Numbered from the stretch's first letter, positions 40,552-49,447 are shown. The stretch is DNA of 64,000 nt from Streptomyces sp. HSG2 (GCF_016598575.1 NZ_CP066801.1:2418001-2482000); one strand, 5' to 3'. The notes: generated by a model not told the origin, from the sequence alone. Numbers and translations are program-made.

Positions 40552-42050
40552 CCTCCCGGACACGGTTCGTCGTCACCGCCGGCCCCTCCATCAGCGCGGC
40601 GGCGATCCGTCGCGTCGCGCCCGAGGCGGACGTGCGCGCCCCCGTGGCCGCGGACGAAGTCCTGCGCTGGGACTGGGCCGAGGGCGACGTACTGGTCGTG
40701 ATCGACGGGGTCTTCCGTCGGGCACGCGCGATCCGCCACGAGGAGTTGCTCTCCCTCCTCGACCGGGGGGTGACCGTCTACGGCGCCTCGGGAATGGGCG
40801 CGCTCCGCGCCGCCGAACTGTCGGCGTTCGGCATGCGCGGGGTGGGGGAGGTCTTCCGCGCCTTCCGTGACGGCGTCCTGGTCGGCGACGACGAGGTGGC
40901 GCTGGTCGACGCCGGAGCCGAGGACGGCTACCGGCCGACGAGTTGGGCGCTGGTGGACCTCCGGGAGGCGGCCGACCGGGCCGCCGACGCCGGTGTCATC
41001 GACCGGGCGACCGCGCGGACCCTGGTGGAGGCGGCCAAGAGCCTCCCCTTCTCCGCGCGTGACTGTCTCACCGTCCTCGACCGTGCCCGACGGCGCGGCT
41101 GTCGTCCCGCCGCGCTGGAGTCCTTCCGCGCCCACCGGGCCGCGCTCGGTCCCGGGGTCGGGTACCGGGACGCCGCGGAGGCCGTCACCCGGGCCGCGGT
41201 GGAACGGCGTTCCCCCGTGGCCGGACGCCCCCGAGCGGCCACCGGGCTGCGCTACCGGGGGGTTCCGACGCGGCTCGCCCCGACGACGTTTCTCCGGCTG
41301 CGCACCCCGACCCCCGTGCCGGCCGAGGCGAGCGGGCGGTCGGCGTCGGTCGGCGCCCCGCCGGGGCCGTCCGCGCCGCCCGCGCGGCGACGGCACCGGG
41401 ACGACGAGATCCTGGCCCGGCTCGCCCTCGAATGGTCCGGATACCCCGAGTTCCAGCGCTCCGTGGCGGCCGAATGCCTGCTCTCCGAGTCCCGGACCCC
41501 GCAAGGAGCCGTCACGTCGGCGGGCGCGAGGAACGCCCTCGCCGGAGTGTGCGGCCCCGACGCCACCGTCGACCCCAACCGAACCCACCTGGAGTGGGGA
41601 CCCCTCGCCCGGGCTCTGTTCCCCCGCCTCGCCCGGCTCGGCCTGCCGTCCTGTCGCGAGGAGGCCGGGGACGCCCTGTCGCTGCTGCGCGACGACGAAC
41701 GCGGCCGGGCGTGGCAGGAGACGGGACCGCTCCTGGCCGCCCGGCTCTGGCTCGGCGACCCCCGGGTGGACTGGCGGACGCCGTTGATCGAACGACTGCG
41801 CGACCACCCGGCCCTGAGCCGGGCCTGGACGGCGGCGGACGAGGCCGCCGCCCGCCCGGATCCCGTCGTGGACCCCAGAACCCTGCGCGAGCTGTGCCGG
41901 GCGCTCCTCGCCCGTTGGGGCGCCACGCGGCTGAGCGACGTGCCGGCGGCCCTCCGGGACCACGGGTTCACGGACATGCGGGCGTTGGTGGACGCCGTTC
42001 GCGTCGCCCCCTCCGACGTCGTGTGGGGAAGCGGGCCCGCCGTCGGATGA
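40548..42050 (+). CDS. TfuA-like protein, YcaO partner for thioamidation
   Basis: A 500-residue protein. The TfuA core (residues 5-190) is clear: DVLVVIDGVFRRARAIRHEE, LLDRGVTVYGASGMGALRAA, ELSAFGMRGVGEVFRAFRDG and DDEVALVDAG. About residues 235-290 are a Pro/Arg-rich linker. The C-terminal 210 residues are helical (LARLALEWSGYPEFQRSVAA) and of unknown function. TfuA partners supply sulfur for thioamide formation with YcaO, as in thioviridamide-type RiPPs and methyl-coenzyme M reductase. Overlap with ycaO (ATGA) indicates equimolar translation. Confidence 0.85.
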   Translation: MTSRTRFVVTAGPSISAAAIRRVAPEADVRAPVAADEVLRWDWAEGDVLVVIDGVFRRARAIRHEELLSLLDRGVTVYGASGMGALRAAELSAFGMRGVGEVFRAFRDGVLVGDDEVALVDAGAEDGYRPTSWALVDLREAADRAADAGVIDRATARTLVEAAKSLPFSARDCLTVLDRARRRGCRPAALESFRAHRAALGPGVGYRDAAEAVTRAAVERRSPVAGRPRAATGLRYRGVPTRLAPTTFLRLRTPTPVPAEASGRSASVGAPPGPSAPPARRRHRDDEILARLALEWSGYPEFQRSVAAECLLSESRTPQGAVTSAGARNALAGVCGPDATVDPNRTHLEWGPLARALFPRLARLGLPSCREEAGDALSLLRDDERGRAWQETGPLLAARLWLGDPRVDWRTPLIERLRDHPALSRAWTAADEAAARPDPVVDPRTLRELCRALLARWGATRLSDVPAALRDHGFTDMRALVDAVRVAPSDVVWGSGPAVG

Positions 42051-42326
42051 CCGGTTCGCCCGGACACCCGAGCGGCACCCCGGGCCGAACCAGGCGCCGA
42101 ACCGACCGGTCCGCGTCGCGCCGCGAGGGCCGGCATCCCCCGCCGGCCCGGCACCCCGACCCCCGAGCGGTCGACCAGCGCCGGACGGAACCCGGTGCGA
42201 CGGCCGTCGGCGCGACCGGAACGGCGGTCCCCCGTTCGGCCGCCCGCGGGGGTGCGCTCCGGAGAACCCCGTCCTTGACTGGGGAGGCCGGGAACGACCC
42301 CGGCCACGACGGAGCAAGGAGGCGAC

Positions 42327-42827
42327 ATGGCCGCTCACCGGGCGCGCCGGGCGGCTGGTGCCGTTCTCGTCCTGCTACTGGCCACGGCGTCGACCGGCTG
42401 CGGCGGCGACGAGAGCGAGCCCCCGCCCTCGTCGGCGGAGAGCGCCGCCAGCCGGGCCGCCTCCGCTGCGGCGTCGCTCGCCTCGCAGGGCGGGGACATC
42501 GTGGCCTCGGCGACGGCCGAGGCCGGGAGGTGGTTCGAGGAGATCACCGACGGTGTCGACGTGCGGCGGGACGTCAGTCTCGGCGACACGGAGACCGGCG
42601 ACGACGGACACGTGACCACCGAGGTGACCGCGCGGAACACCGACGACACGACCCGGTCCTTCGCCGTTCTGGTCGACTTCACCGACGAGGACGGGAACCT
42701 GCTCGACACGGTGGTCGTGACCCTCGACGACGTGTCCGCCGGCGAGTCCTCCCGCGCCACCGCGCGCAGCACCCGCACGCTGGCCGGCGAGGTCCTGGCG
42801 GACGTCGTACAAGCCGTGCGCTACTGA
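42327..42827 (+). CDS. Lipoprotein with FxLYD-like domain
   Basis: A 166-residue exported lipoprotein: n-region RARR, hydrophobic AGAVLVLLLATAS and a lipobox ending in Thr-Gly-Cys near residue 27. A low-complexity Ser/Ala/Glu region (30-60) precedes a beta-sandwich domain of about 90 residues: VTTEVTARNTDDTTRSFAVL, VDFTDEDGNLLDTVVVTL, and a final helix-strand end. Such FxLYD-type domains are found in secreted actinobacterial lipoproteins of unknown function. AAGGAGG precedes the ATG. It is 276 bases downstream of tfuA and may be a separate unit. Confidence 0.78.
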   Translation: MAAHRARRAAGAVLVLLLATASTGCGGDESEPPPSSAESAASRAASAAASLASQGGDIVASATAEAGRWFEEITDGVDVRRDVSLGDTETGDDGHVTTEVTARNTDDTTRSFAVLVDFTDEDGNLLDTVVVTLDDVSAGESSRATARSTRTLAGEVLADVVQAVRY

Positions 42828-42941
42828 GGCGTCGGACACCGGCGAGAGGAGCCTTCCCGCTCCGACCTCGTCTCGACGCCCCCCGCCTCCGTCGCCGGTC
42901 GATCCCGCCACGCGGGGGCGGCACGCGGATCGCCCCGGGCA

Positions 42942-43730
42942 TCAGCGGTCCGGATCGATCCGCTCCCGGTGGGCGACCACGTCGCGGGCGGTCTGATACA
43001 CCGTGGTCCCCCGGGCGAAGGCCCGGGCGCGGAGGCGGGCCAAGGCCTCCGCCGCGGGGATGCCGAGCTGAGCCATGATCATGCCGACGGCCTGATGGGC
43101 GGTGTCGTGACCGCCCCGCGGGCCGGTGGGCCAACGTCGTTGCAGGACGCCGGTCTCGTGGCCCTCACCGCCCTCGCCGCGCGCCGACGCGGCGAGGGCG
43201 GTGGCCAGGGCGTCGGCGATCCGCGCGGCGGCGGCGTACTCGGACCCGGCGAGTGGGCCGGGGGTGTCGCGGCTCAGGTCGAGGACGCCGATGGGGTCCG
43301 TCGGCCCCGTGAGCGGCAGGGCGAACGACGCCCGGACACCGACGGAGACCGCCTCGCGCGCGTAGAGGGGCCAGCGACGCGCGGCCGGGTCGACGGTCAG
43401 GTCACCCACCAGCACGGCGGCACCGGTGGAGGCGGCCTCCACGCCGGGCCCCTCGCCCAGCGTGGCCTGCGTCTCGGCCAGCCACGCCGCGCGTTCACCG
43501 CCGGCGCACCACGGGGCGGGCAGCCCGGCGCCCAGGAGGGAAACCCCGGCGTCGGTGACCCGAAGCACCCGGAGCACGGCGCCGCAGAACCGGGCGGGAG
43601 CCTCCTCGGGCGGGCCGCGCCGGATCTCCGTCGCGATCTCCTCGACGGCCCGCGCGGCGTACCGCCCCGCCGACGGCGTGTCGTCGTCGGGCTCCTCGGG
43701 GTCGGGAGGGGATCCACCGCTGGGCCACAC
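42942..43730 (-). CDS. GAF-ANTAR regulator
   Basis: A 262-residue protein. A GAF sensor (about residues 20-180; GVEAASTGAAVLVGDLTVDP, ASFALPLTGPTDPIGVLDL) is followed by a C-terminal ANTAR RNA-binding domain (about 205-260; HQAVGMIMAQLGIPAAEALA, LRARAFARGTTVYQTARDVV). ANTAR proteins bind tandem hexaloop RNA hairpins and prevent transcription termination. The GTG at 43730 is selected because AAGGAGG lies eight bases upstream; earlier in-frame starts are low complexity. The ligand of the GAF domain and target RNAs are unknown. Confidence 0.88.
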   Translation of the reverse strand: MWPSGGSPPDPEEPDDDTPSAGRYAARAVEEIATEIRRGPPEEAPARFCGAVLRVLRVTDAGVSLLGAGLPAPWCAGGERAAWLAETQATLGEGPGVEAASTGAAVLVGDLTVDPAARRWPLYAREAVSVGVRASFALPLTGPTDPIGVLDLSRDTPGPLAGSEYAAAARIADALATALAASARGEGGEGHETGVLQRRWPTGPRGGHDTAHQAVGMIMAQLGIPAAEALARLRARAFARGTTVYQTARDVVAHRERIDPDR

Positions 43731-44019
43731 GCCGACCGCCTCCTTCGCGCCACCGGTTCGACCGGCTCGTGGGCCGTTCCCCCTCCTCCCCCGCACAGGG
43801 GGCACACCACTCCCGGGTCGGGCCCGCCCCCGCCCGGGAGTCGACCGCGGGCACGGTCGCGGATCCGCCGGCCGCGCTCCGACTACCCCGCTCGGCCGCG
43901 GCCGAAACGAAGGGCGGGTGGTCGGCTCGGCGCGCCGGGGAGCCGTGCCCCGGGCCCCCGGGTCCGGGACGTCGGACCTGCCGAAGGCACCCTCTTCGCC
44001 GCCGTCCCCCGCACCGTCG

Positions 44020-45369
44020 TCAGAGGGGCGGCTGGGCGGGAGCCGGTCCGAGGGTGGTCGTGCCGGGGGCGGTGCGGTGACCGAGCCCCGTCCGGTAGGC
44101 GTCCAGGGCGGCCTCCACCCGGCCCGTGCGCCGCAGCAGGTCGCCGAGGAGGCGACACAGGTCGGCCAGGTCTCCGGCCGCGCCGGCCCGCTCCAGAAGG
44201 CTGAGCGCCCGCACGTAGTGTTCCTCGGCGGTCTCGGTGTCCTGGGAGTCCTCGGCGATGATGCCGAGCAGCCGGTGAGCGGCGGCCGAGTGGACCGCGC
44301 CCCGCTCCGAGGAGAGGTCGTCGAGCACCTCGCGCAGCAGGTCGGCGGCCTCGTGCGAGCGCCCCCGCCGGTGCAGCACGTCGGCGAGCTCCACGGCGGC
44401 CTGGCTGCGGTAGAGGGTGGCACGGCTGGCCGACAGCATGTCGAGCGCCTCGCGCAGTTCTGCCTCGGCTCGTTCCAGCTCGCCGTTCTGGGCGTGCACG
44501 TAGCCCCGCATCCAGTGGCAGTTGGCCAGTTCGGTGCGCAGTTGCAGAGAGCGGTAGAGCTCGGCCGCCTTGGCGAGGGAGGCGTCGGCCTCGTTCAGCC
44601 GGCCCTCCGCGAGGAGGGTGCGCGCGACGGAGCGGTGCATGCGGGCCACCAAGGCGGGGTCGGCGACGCTCGGGGCCAGCGCGAGGGCCAGCTCGGCGGC
44701 CTGGGCGGCCCTGGCGTGGGCCCCCATGTCCATGTAGGGGCCGATGGCACTGGCGTACAGCAGGAGTAGGGCGTCGGGGTCGTGCAGCCCACCGCGGTTC
44801 AGTTCGTCGAGGGTGGATTCCAGCAGGTAGACGGCGTAGCGCAGCTCACCGGCGAGGTAGTGGGCGACGGCCCGGCCGCGCAGCGCGGGGGCCCGCGCCG
44901 TCAGGGGGGCTCCGGAGTCGACCAGGCACGCCTCCGCGCTCTCGAAGAATCCCCGCCCCCGCTCCAGCTCGCCGCTCTCCAACGCGCAGTCCCCGAGCCC
45001 GAGCAGTGCCTCGGCACGGAGGTCGGACAGGTCATGGGCGTCCGCCTCGTCGAGCAGCTCCGTGTACTGCCGCGCCGCCCGCTCGGCGCCCTCGACGGCG
45101 AGCGTGCGGCGCGCCTCGGTGAGCCTGAGGCGCAGATCGGTGGCCAGGCGCGCCGGGCGTCCGGTGAGCAGTTCCTCGTAGGCGACGCCCAGGCGCCCGG
45201 CGATGTGGCGCAGGGCCTCCTCCGAGGGCCGCACACGCCCCGACTCCAGGGTGGAGACGTAGGCGGGGGTGTAGGCGGGTTCCGCCAGTTGCCGCTGGGT
45301 CAGCCCGCGGTCCACCCTGAGTCGTTGCACTCTGCGCCCGATCGCCACCGGGTCGTCCCGTTCCCGCAC
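44020..45369 (-). CDS. HTH-TPR transcriptional regulator, divergent from a small exported peptide
   Basis: A 449-residue regulator. An N-terminal XRE-type helix-turn-helix (residues 8-65; GRRVQRLRVDRGLTQRQLAE, YVSTLESGRVRPSEEALR) precedes about ten TPR-like repeats covering residues 80-430. Examples are LLGLGDCALESGELERGRGF and AELADVLHRRGRSHEAADLL. This resembles RRNPP-type peptide-sensing regulators of Firmicutes, where the TPR superhelix binds a short secreted peptide. The gene starts 96 bases from a divergent 64-residue exported peptide, which would be the natural candidate ligand. It could instead respond to an intracellular partner. Confidence 0.85.
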   Translation of the reverse strand: MRERDDPVAIGRRVQRLRVDRGLTQRQLAEPAYTPAYVSTLESGRVRPSEEALRHIAGRLGVAYEELLTGRPARLATDLRLRLTEARRTLAVEGAERAARQYTELLDEADAHDLSDLRAEALLGLGDCALESGELERGRGFFESAEACLVDSGAPLTARAPALRGRAVAHYLAGELRYAVYLLESTLDELNRGGLHDPDALLLLYASAIGPYMDMGAHARAAQAAELALALAPSVADPALVARMHRSVARTLLAEGRLNEADASLAKAAELYRSLQLRTELANCHWMRGYVHAQNGELERAEAELREALDMLSASRATLYRSQAAVELADVLHRRGRSHEAADLLREVLDDLSSERGAVHSAAAHRLLGIIAEDSQDTETAEEHYVRALSLLERAGAAGDLADLCRLLGDLLRRTGRVEAALDAYRTGLGHRTAPGTTTLGPAPAQPPL

Positions 45370-45416
45370 GGTCTGCTCCCCTGTCGCTCTTGCCGTTCGT
45401 CGGCCGCGCCCCTAGG

Positions 45417-45445
45417 TTAAACGGCGCATTAAACGTGCTTAACAC
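45417..45445. promoter_or_regulatory. TTAA-rich repeats between regulator and peptide genes
   Basis: TTAAACG occurs at 45417-45423 and 45429-45435, and TTAACAC at 45439-45445. The pattern is AT-rich in an otherwise very GC-rich window and lies midway in the 96-base divergent intergenic region, so it could be an operator with overlapping promoters. Confidence 0.45.
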
Positions 45446-45465
45446 ATTGTTGTTGCGAGGTCGCC

Positions 45466-45660
45466 GTGTGGGAACGGACACGTACCGCCGAGCGCTTTGC
45501 CAGAGGCTGCGCCGCCGCCGTCGCCGCCGTGGCCGCGCTGATGCTGGCCGCCAACGCGGGCCCGGGGCGCCCGACGCCGCCCGCGCCGACCCAACAGGTC
45601 CCGCCGGCGGGGGAGACCGACGGCTATCTCCTCGGGGGCTCCACTCCCGACGTGGGGTGA
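45466..45660 (+). CDS. 64-residue exported peptide, candidate signal partner of the HTH-TPR regulator
   Basis: GTG 45466 with GAGG five bases upstream opens a 64-residue frame. Residues 1-14 are basic, residues 15-31 hydrophobic (CAAAVAAVAALMLAANA), and a Pro-rich linker is followed by the C-terminal end TDGYLLGGSTPDVG. The layout is that of a pre-propeptide with a signal sequence. It is transcribed away from an HTH-TPR regulator, as in RRNPP quorum-sensing pairs. No homologue is known to me. The reading frame is short but has a fitting start, signal-like segment and location. Confidence 0.6.
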   Translation: MWERTRTAERFARGCAAAVAAVAALMLAANAGPGRPTPPAPTQQVPPAGETDGYLLGGSTPDVG

Positions 45661-45693
45661 GGACCGGAGGCGGACCGACCGACCGGGGTCGGA

Positions 45694-46923
45694 TCACGCC
45701 GGGGTCCGCTCGGCCCGCAGGCGCGCCAGCTCGCGCCGGACGTGGTCGACCGCGCCGGCCCGCCCTCCCGGCACCCGCCCGCGCGCGTCGGCCAACAGGA
45801 GGCCCAGCTCCCAGGCGTGGTTCCGGTCGTCGACGCGACTCCACTGGTGGTGGGCCCGGTCCACCGCCGCCTCGACGGCCGGTGCGTCCTCGGGCTCACC
45901 CGCCTCCAACCTGACCCGCGCCACACTCAGCCAGACGCGGCAGCTGAGCGCCGGGTCGCCGGCGAGCATGGCGAGGTCGGCCCGGACCTCGGCCCAGTGC
46001 AGTGCCTGCGCGGAGGCCTCGCCGTGGTCCCGCTCGGCCGCGCGCTCGTGGCGGGCGGCGAGCGCCGCGGCCTCGGAGTGCCTGCCGGCCCGCACCGCCG
46101 CGGAAATGACGGCGTGCGGGTCGTCGAGCGGCGCCGGAGGGGGCGGGCGGTCGTCCGCCACGAGCGCGGGGACGCGCCTGGCGTGAGGGAGGCCGGCGCC
46201 TGCCGGCGGGCAGGGTGGCGAGTCGCTCGCGGGCGATCCCGGCGAGCCCACACCGTCCTCGCCGGCGGCCGGTCGTGCCACCAGCAGCGGCCTCGACGCC
46301 GCCGCGGGGCCCGCCGAGGCGTCGGCGCCCGCCTCCGCGAGGCGGACCAGCGCCTGCTGGTGCAGGACCGCCGGCGGGGGTCTGTGGCCGCTGCGCAGAA
46401 TCGCCGCGACCGCGCGCATGTAGGCGGGAACCGCGACGGTGCGCCGCGCGGGCGGCGGTGCGACGCGACCGTAGACGGTGTGGTTCGGGCCGAACTCCAG
46501 CGGGCGGGAGGCCAGTCGGTCCCAGGTCTCCCGGTCGGTGTGCAGGTCGACCAGGAGGGTGGTCGTCCCCTGCGGACGCAAACGCAGTTCCTCCCGGATC
46601 CAGTGCCAGGGGACGGCGGTGTAGCGGACGGTCGGGGCGGTGGTCCTGGCCAACTCCAGGTGCGGCAGGCGCTGACGGCGATCGAGCCGCAACTGACCGG
46701 TGACGTAGACGGTGAGCGGTCCGGGGGCCGCCGCGGCGGCCCGGAGCCGGGTCAACACCGCCTGCGGGTCCAACGGGTCGGCGAGTTCGACGACGTTCGC
46801 GGTGTCGGTGCCCGACAGGACGGCGGGCGGTACGGCGGCGAGCAGCGGCAGCACCGACGCGGCGTCCACCAGGCGGCCCCGGCCGACGGGTGAGGCCGCG
46901 AGCAGCAGCACCGTTCCGGGCAT
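45694..46923 (-). CDS. Uncharacterised 409-residue protein
   Basis: No family is recognised. The N-terminal 190 residues look like a Rossmann-like alpha/beta domain: LLLAASPVGRGRLVDAASVL, PLTVYVTGQLRLDRRQRLP, and a YTAVPWHWIREELRLRPQGT region. Residues 200-290 are Pro/Ala-rich linker. The last 130 residues are helical with a TPR-like character (AALAARHERAAERDHGEA, ALHWAEVRADLAMLAGDPAL). It is convergent with the 64-residue peptide gene. The ATG at 46923 is used because upstream frame content is low complexity. Confidence 0.55.
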   Translation of the reverse strand: MPGTVLLLAASPVGRGRLVDAASVLPLLAAVPPAVLSGTDTANVVELADPLDPQAVLTRLRAAAAAPGPLTVYVTGQLRLDRRQRLPHLELARTTAPTVRYTAVPWHWIREELRLRPQGTTTLLVDLHTDRETWDRLASRPLEFGPNHTVYGRVAPPPARRTVAVPAYMRAVAAILRSGHRPPPAVLHQQALVRLAEAGADASAGPAAASRPLLVARPAAGEDGVGSPGSPASDSPPCPPAGAGLPHARRVPALVADDRPPPPAPLDDPHAVISAAVRAGRHSEAAALAARHERAAERDHGEASAQALHWAEVRADLAMLAGDPALSCRVWLSVARVRLEAGEPEDAPAVEAAVDRAHHQWSRVDDRNHAWELGLLLADARGRVPGGRAGAVDHVRRELARLRAERTPA

Positions 46924-47120
46924 GTCCCCTCCCCTCGCTCCGACGCGGGCGGCGGTGTCGGGTCGGCGCCCGTCGATCACGTCCACGTCTGGCAGCACGG
47001 TAGTCGCTCGGGCCCCGGGCCGGGGGCCTCGCCGGTGGACCGGAGGACGAGCGGGCCGGCCGCCGGACGATCGCGTGCCGTCGCCGGCGCGGGTCGGTGA
47101 GGCGGGGTCCGGGGGCGTGA

Positions 47121-48314
47121 TCAGCGTCGGCGGCGGCGCACGGCGAAGATGGTGGTGTCGTCGGTCAACCGACCCTCGGTGTGCCTCAGCACGCCGTCCA
47201 GGACGAAGGCGACGAGACGGTCGGGGCCCTGAAGGTGCGGATCGGACTCGACGGCACGGGTCAGCTCGTCGACATAGGGATAGAACTCTCCCGCTGGATC
47301 CCTGGCCTCGGTCACACCATCGGTGACCAGCAACAACGTCTCGTCGGGTGCGAGCTCGACCCGACACACCGGCGGCAGACCCGAGCCGAGCGCGGCATAG
47401 CCCAGAGGGAGTCCTCCGACCACGACCGGGGTTCGCACGGCGCCGGGCCGGAGGACCAGAGGGGGGTCGTGCCCGAAGACGACGACCTCCACCGCCCCGG
47501 CGTCGCCCACCGGGAAACCGAGCAGCAGGGCCGTGGCGAAGCGGTCGCCGTCGGCCCGGCCGAGGGCCGCGGTGTGCGCCCGGTGCCGGAGCATCCGCTT
47601 CTCCAGGCGGTCGGCGACCTCCCCGAGGCCCTGGTCGTGGTAGGCGGCCTCACGGAAGGTGCCGAGCAGCGCCGCCGCGGCCTCGACGGCGCCCAGCCCC
47701 TTGCCCTGGACGTCGCCGAGGAGGACCCGGGTACCGTGCGGGCCGGGCTGGATGTCGTAGAAGTCCCCGCCGACGCGCGCCTCGACATCGGCGGAGAGGT
47801 AGACGGCCGAGTGCTCCAGGCCGCCCCACCCCGGTGGGAGCGGCCGCAGGACCACCCGTCCGGTGGTGTCGGCGATGTCGCGCATGTGCAGCATGCGGCG
47901 CACGCCCCGCAGTCGGACCGCGCACGCCACGGTGGCGAGCAGACCGCCCACCAGGACCAACACGAAACCCGCCACCTCGGTCTCGTTCCAGTGCCACCAG
48001 ACGGACGTGACGAGGATGTACACGACCAGGGACAGCACGGCGAAGACCGCCGTCGTCCTGAGCCCGCTGAGCGCCGCGGCGATGCCCGGCACCAGAACCG
48101 TCCAGGCCACGATCCCGAAGACTCCGGTGGTGAGGTCGATCACCACGATGCCGACGAGCAGCACCAGCGGCGGCACCCAGGCGACGCTGTGCCCCCGCAG
48201 GGTGAGCGGCTTCTCCCGCGGGAAGGTGGTCTCCTGCCTGGCCGCCCGCACCACGCGGCCGAGCGACCGCGGCCCGCCGCGGAACCGGACCCGGTCGCGA
48301 CCCCTCACCACCAC
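47121..48314 (-). CDS. Membrane-bound SpoIIE-type PP2C phosphatase
   Basis: A protein of about 397 residues. Four hydrophobic segments span roughly residues 45-145 (VAWVPPLVLLVGIVVIDLTT, FVLVLVGGLLATVACAV). A cytoplasmic SpoIIE/PP2C domain of about 220 residues follows. It has metal-ligand motifs ARVGGDFYDIQPG, VLLGDVQGKGLGA, TDGVTEARD and TDDTTIFAV, so it is probably active on phosphorylated anti-sigma antagonists. The start is uncertain: GTG 48314 is given, while an ATG at 48416 is open but would overlap the divergent gene. No dedicated sensor domain is seen. Confidence 0.85.
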   Translation of the reverse strand: MVVRGRDRVRFRGGPRSLGRVVRAARQETTFPREKPLTLRGHSVAWVPPLVLLVGIVVIDLTTGVFGIVAWTVLVPGIAAALSGLRTTAVFAVLSLVVYILVTSVWWHWNETEVAGFVLVLVGGLLATVACAVRLRGVRRMLHMRDIADTTGRVVLRPLPPGWGGLEHSAVYLSADVEARVGGDFYDIQPGPHGTRVLLGDVQGKGLGAVEAAAALLGTFREAAYHDQGLGEVADRLEKRMLRHRAHTAALGRADGDRFATALLLGFPVGDAGAVEVVVFGHDPPLVLRPGAVRTPVVVGGLPLGYAALGSGLPPVCRVELAPDETLLLVTDGVTEARDPAGEFYPYVDELTRAVESDPHLQGPDRLVAFVLDGVLRHTEGRLTDDTTIFAVRRRRR

Positions 48315-48414
48315 AGACAAACACGCGTCCGATGGACTCGCACGCTGACTTGCCGGGACGGCGGCGGCGGTGTGCGCTGGAACCGGGGGAGCCCGGAGCG
48401 AGAGGAGTGCCCTC

Positions 48415-48942
48415 ATGTCTCAGGTGGTACCGGGGTCCGGGCGAGCGCCCGCGACCGTTCCGGCCGAGCGGACGCCCGACGTCTTCGGGCCGCGCGTCCA
48501 CCGTGTGGCGAGTTGGGCGACCCCGATCGCCGTGGGTCTGGTCTACGGCTACTGGGCGGCGTCGAACCGACGCGCGGGCGGACCCATCACCGGCTGGAAC
48601 GTGCTGTTCGGTCTGGTGACCGCGCTCGCCTTCGCGGTGGCCTACGTGGTGGTGCGAGAGATCGCCGAGGGGCGGCGCCGGGAGGCGCACGCCGCGCTCT
48701 GGGCGGCGTTCGCGGGCTGCGCCTTCGGCTTCCTGTACAGCCAGACCGGCAGCAGCGTGCTGCTGTCGGTCGGCCTGTCCCTCCTGGTCGCCGCCGGTTT
48801 CCTCGTCGCGCTCGTCTACCGGTTCGCCACGCGGGAAGAGCCCGGCGACCCGGGCGACGGCCGAGGAACAGGCGGCGGGACCCTGCCCGTCCAGGGCGCG
48901 GACAACACGCGGACGACCAAGGAAGGGCGAGCGAGGACATGA
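48415..48942 (+). CDS. Small multi-pass membrane protein
   Basis: A 175-residue protein with about four hydrophobic segments: WATPIAVGLVYGYWAA near 40, VLFGLVTALAFAVAYVVV near 68, AALWAAFAGCAFGFLY near 100, VGLSLLVAAGFLVALVYRF near 125. A polar C-terminus follows. No family recognised. ATG 48415 follows AGGAG at eight bases. Its stop overlaps the start of the VOC gene (ATGA), so the two are co-translated. It is divergent from the SpoIIE-type phosphatase. Confidence 0.7.
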   Translation: MSQVVPGSGRAPATVPAERTPDVFGPRVHRVASWATPIAVGLVYGYWAASNRRAGGPITGWNVLFGLVTALAFAVAYVVVREIAEGRRREAHAALWAAFAGCAFGFLYSQTGSSVLLSVGLSLLVAAGFLVALVYRFATREEPGDPGDGRGTGGGTLPVQGADNTRTTKEGRART

Positions 48943-49427
48943 CGATCGACGACACACCCATCCATCTCACCCGTGCCGCGCACGTGGGGGTCTCGGTCTC
49001 GGATCTCGATGTCTCCATCGCGTTCTACCAGGCCCTGACCGGGCGGGAACCCGTCGCCCGGGGAGTGATCGACAGCGTTCCGTTCGGCGGCTCCCAGGGT
49101 CTGCCGAACGCCGGCCTCCGCTACGCCACGATCAACTTGGACGGTCTCGGCATCGACCTCATCCAGTTCCAGGACCCCGTGGGCGAGCGGACGAACGGCA
49201 TGGCGAACCGTCCCGGCTCCATGCACCTGTGCTTCGAGGTCGAAGACTTCGACGCGGTGTACCGGCGGATGAGGGACGCCGGGTACGCCTTCCTCGGCGA
49301 CGACTACACGTTCACGGCGGGTGAGGTCACGCCCGAGGACGCGCTGGGGACCAGGGTCGCCTACTTCAACGACCCCGACGGGACCAACCTGGAGATCATC
49401 CGGCCTCGAGGCGGCTTCGCGCGCTGA
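48939..49427 (+). CDS. VOC-family (glyoxalase-like) protein
   Basis: A 162-residue vicinal-oxygen-chelate protein: AAHVGVSVSDLDVSIAFYQA, INLDGLGIDLIQFQDPVG, MHLCFEVEDFDAVYRRM and AYFNDPDGTNLEIIRPRG. Two beta-alpha-beta-beta-beta modules are present, with probable metal ligands His (AHVGV), His (SMHLCF) and Glu (NLEII). Members include glyoxalases, dioxygenases, epimerases and resistance proteins; the substrate is not determined. It is coupled with the preceding membrane protein and followed by a strong terminator. Confidence 0.85.
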   Translation: MTIDDTPIHLTRAAHVGVSVSDLDVSIAFYQALTGREPVARGVIDSVPFGGSQGLPNAGLRYATINLDGLGIDLIQFQDPVGERTNGMANRPGSMHLCFEVEDFDAVYRRMRDAGYAFLGDDYTFTAGEVTPEDALGTRVAYFNDPDGTNLEIIRPRGGFAR

Positions 49428-49447
49428 CATCGCGAGCCCGGCGCCGT

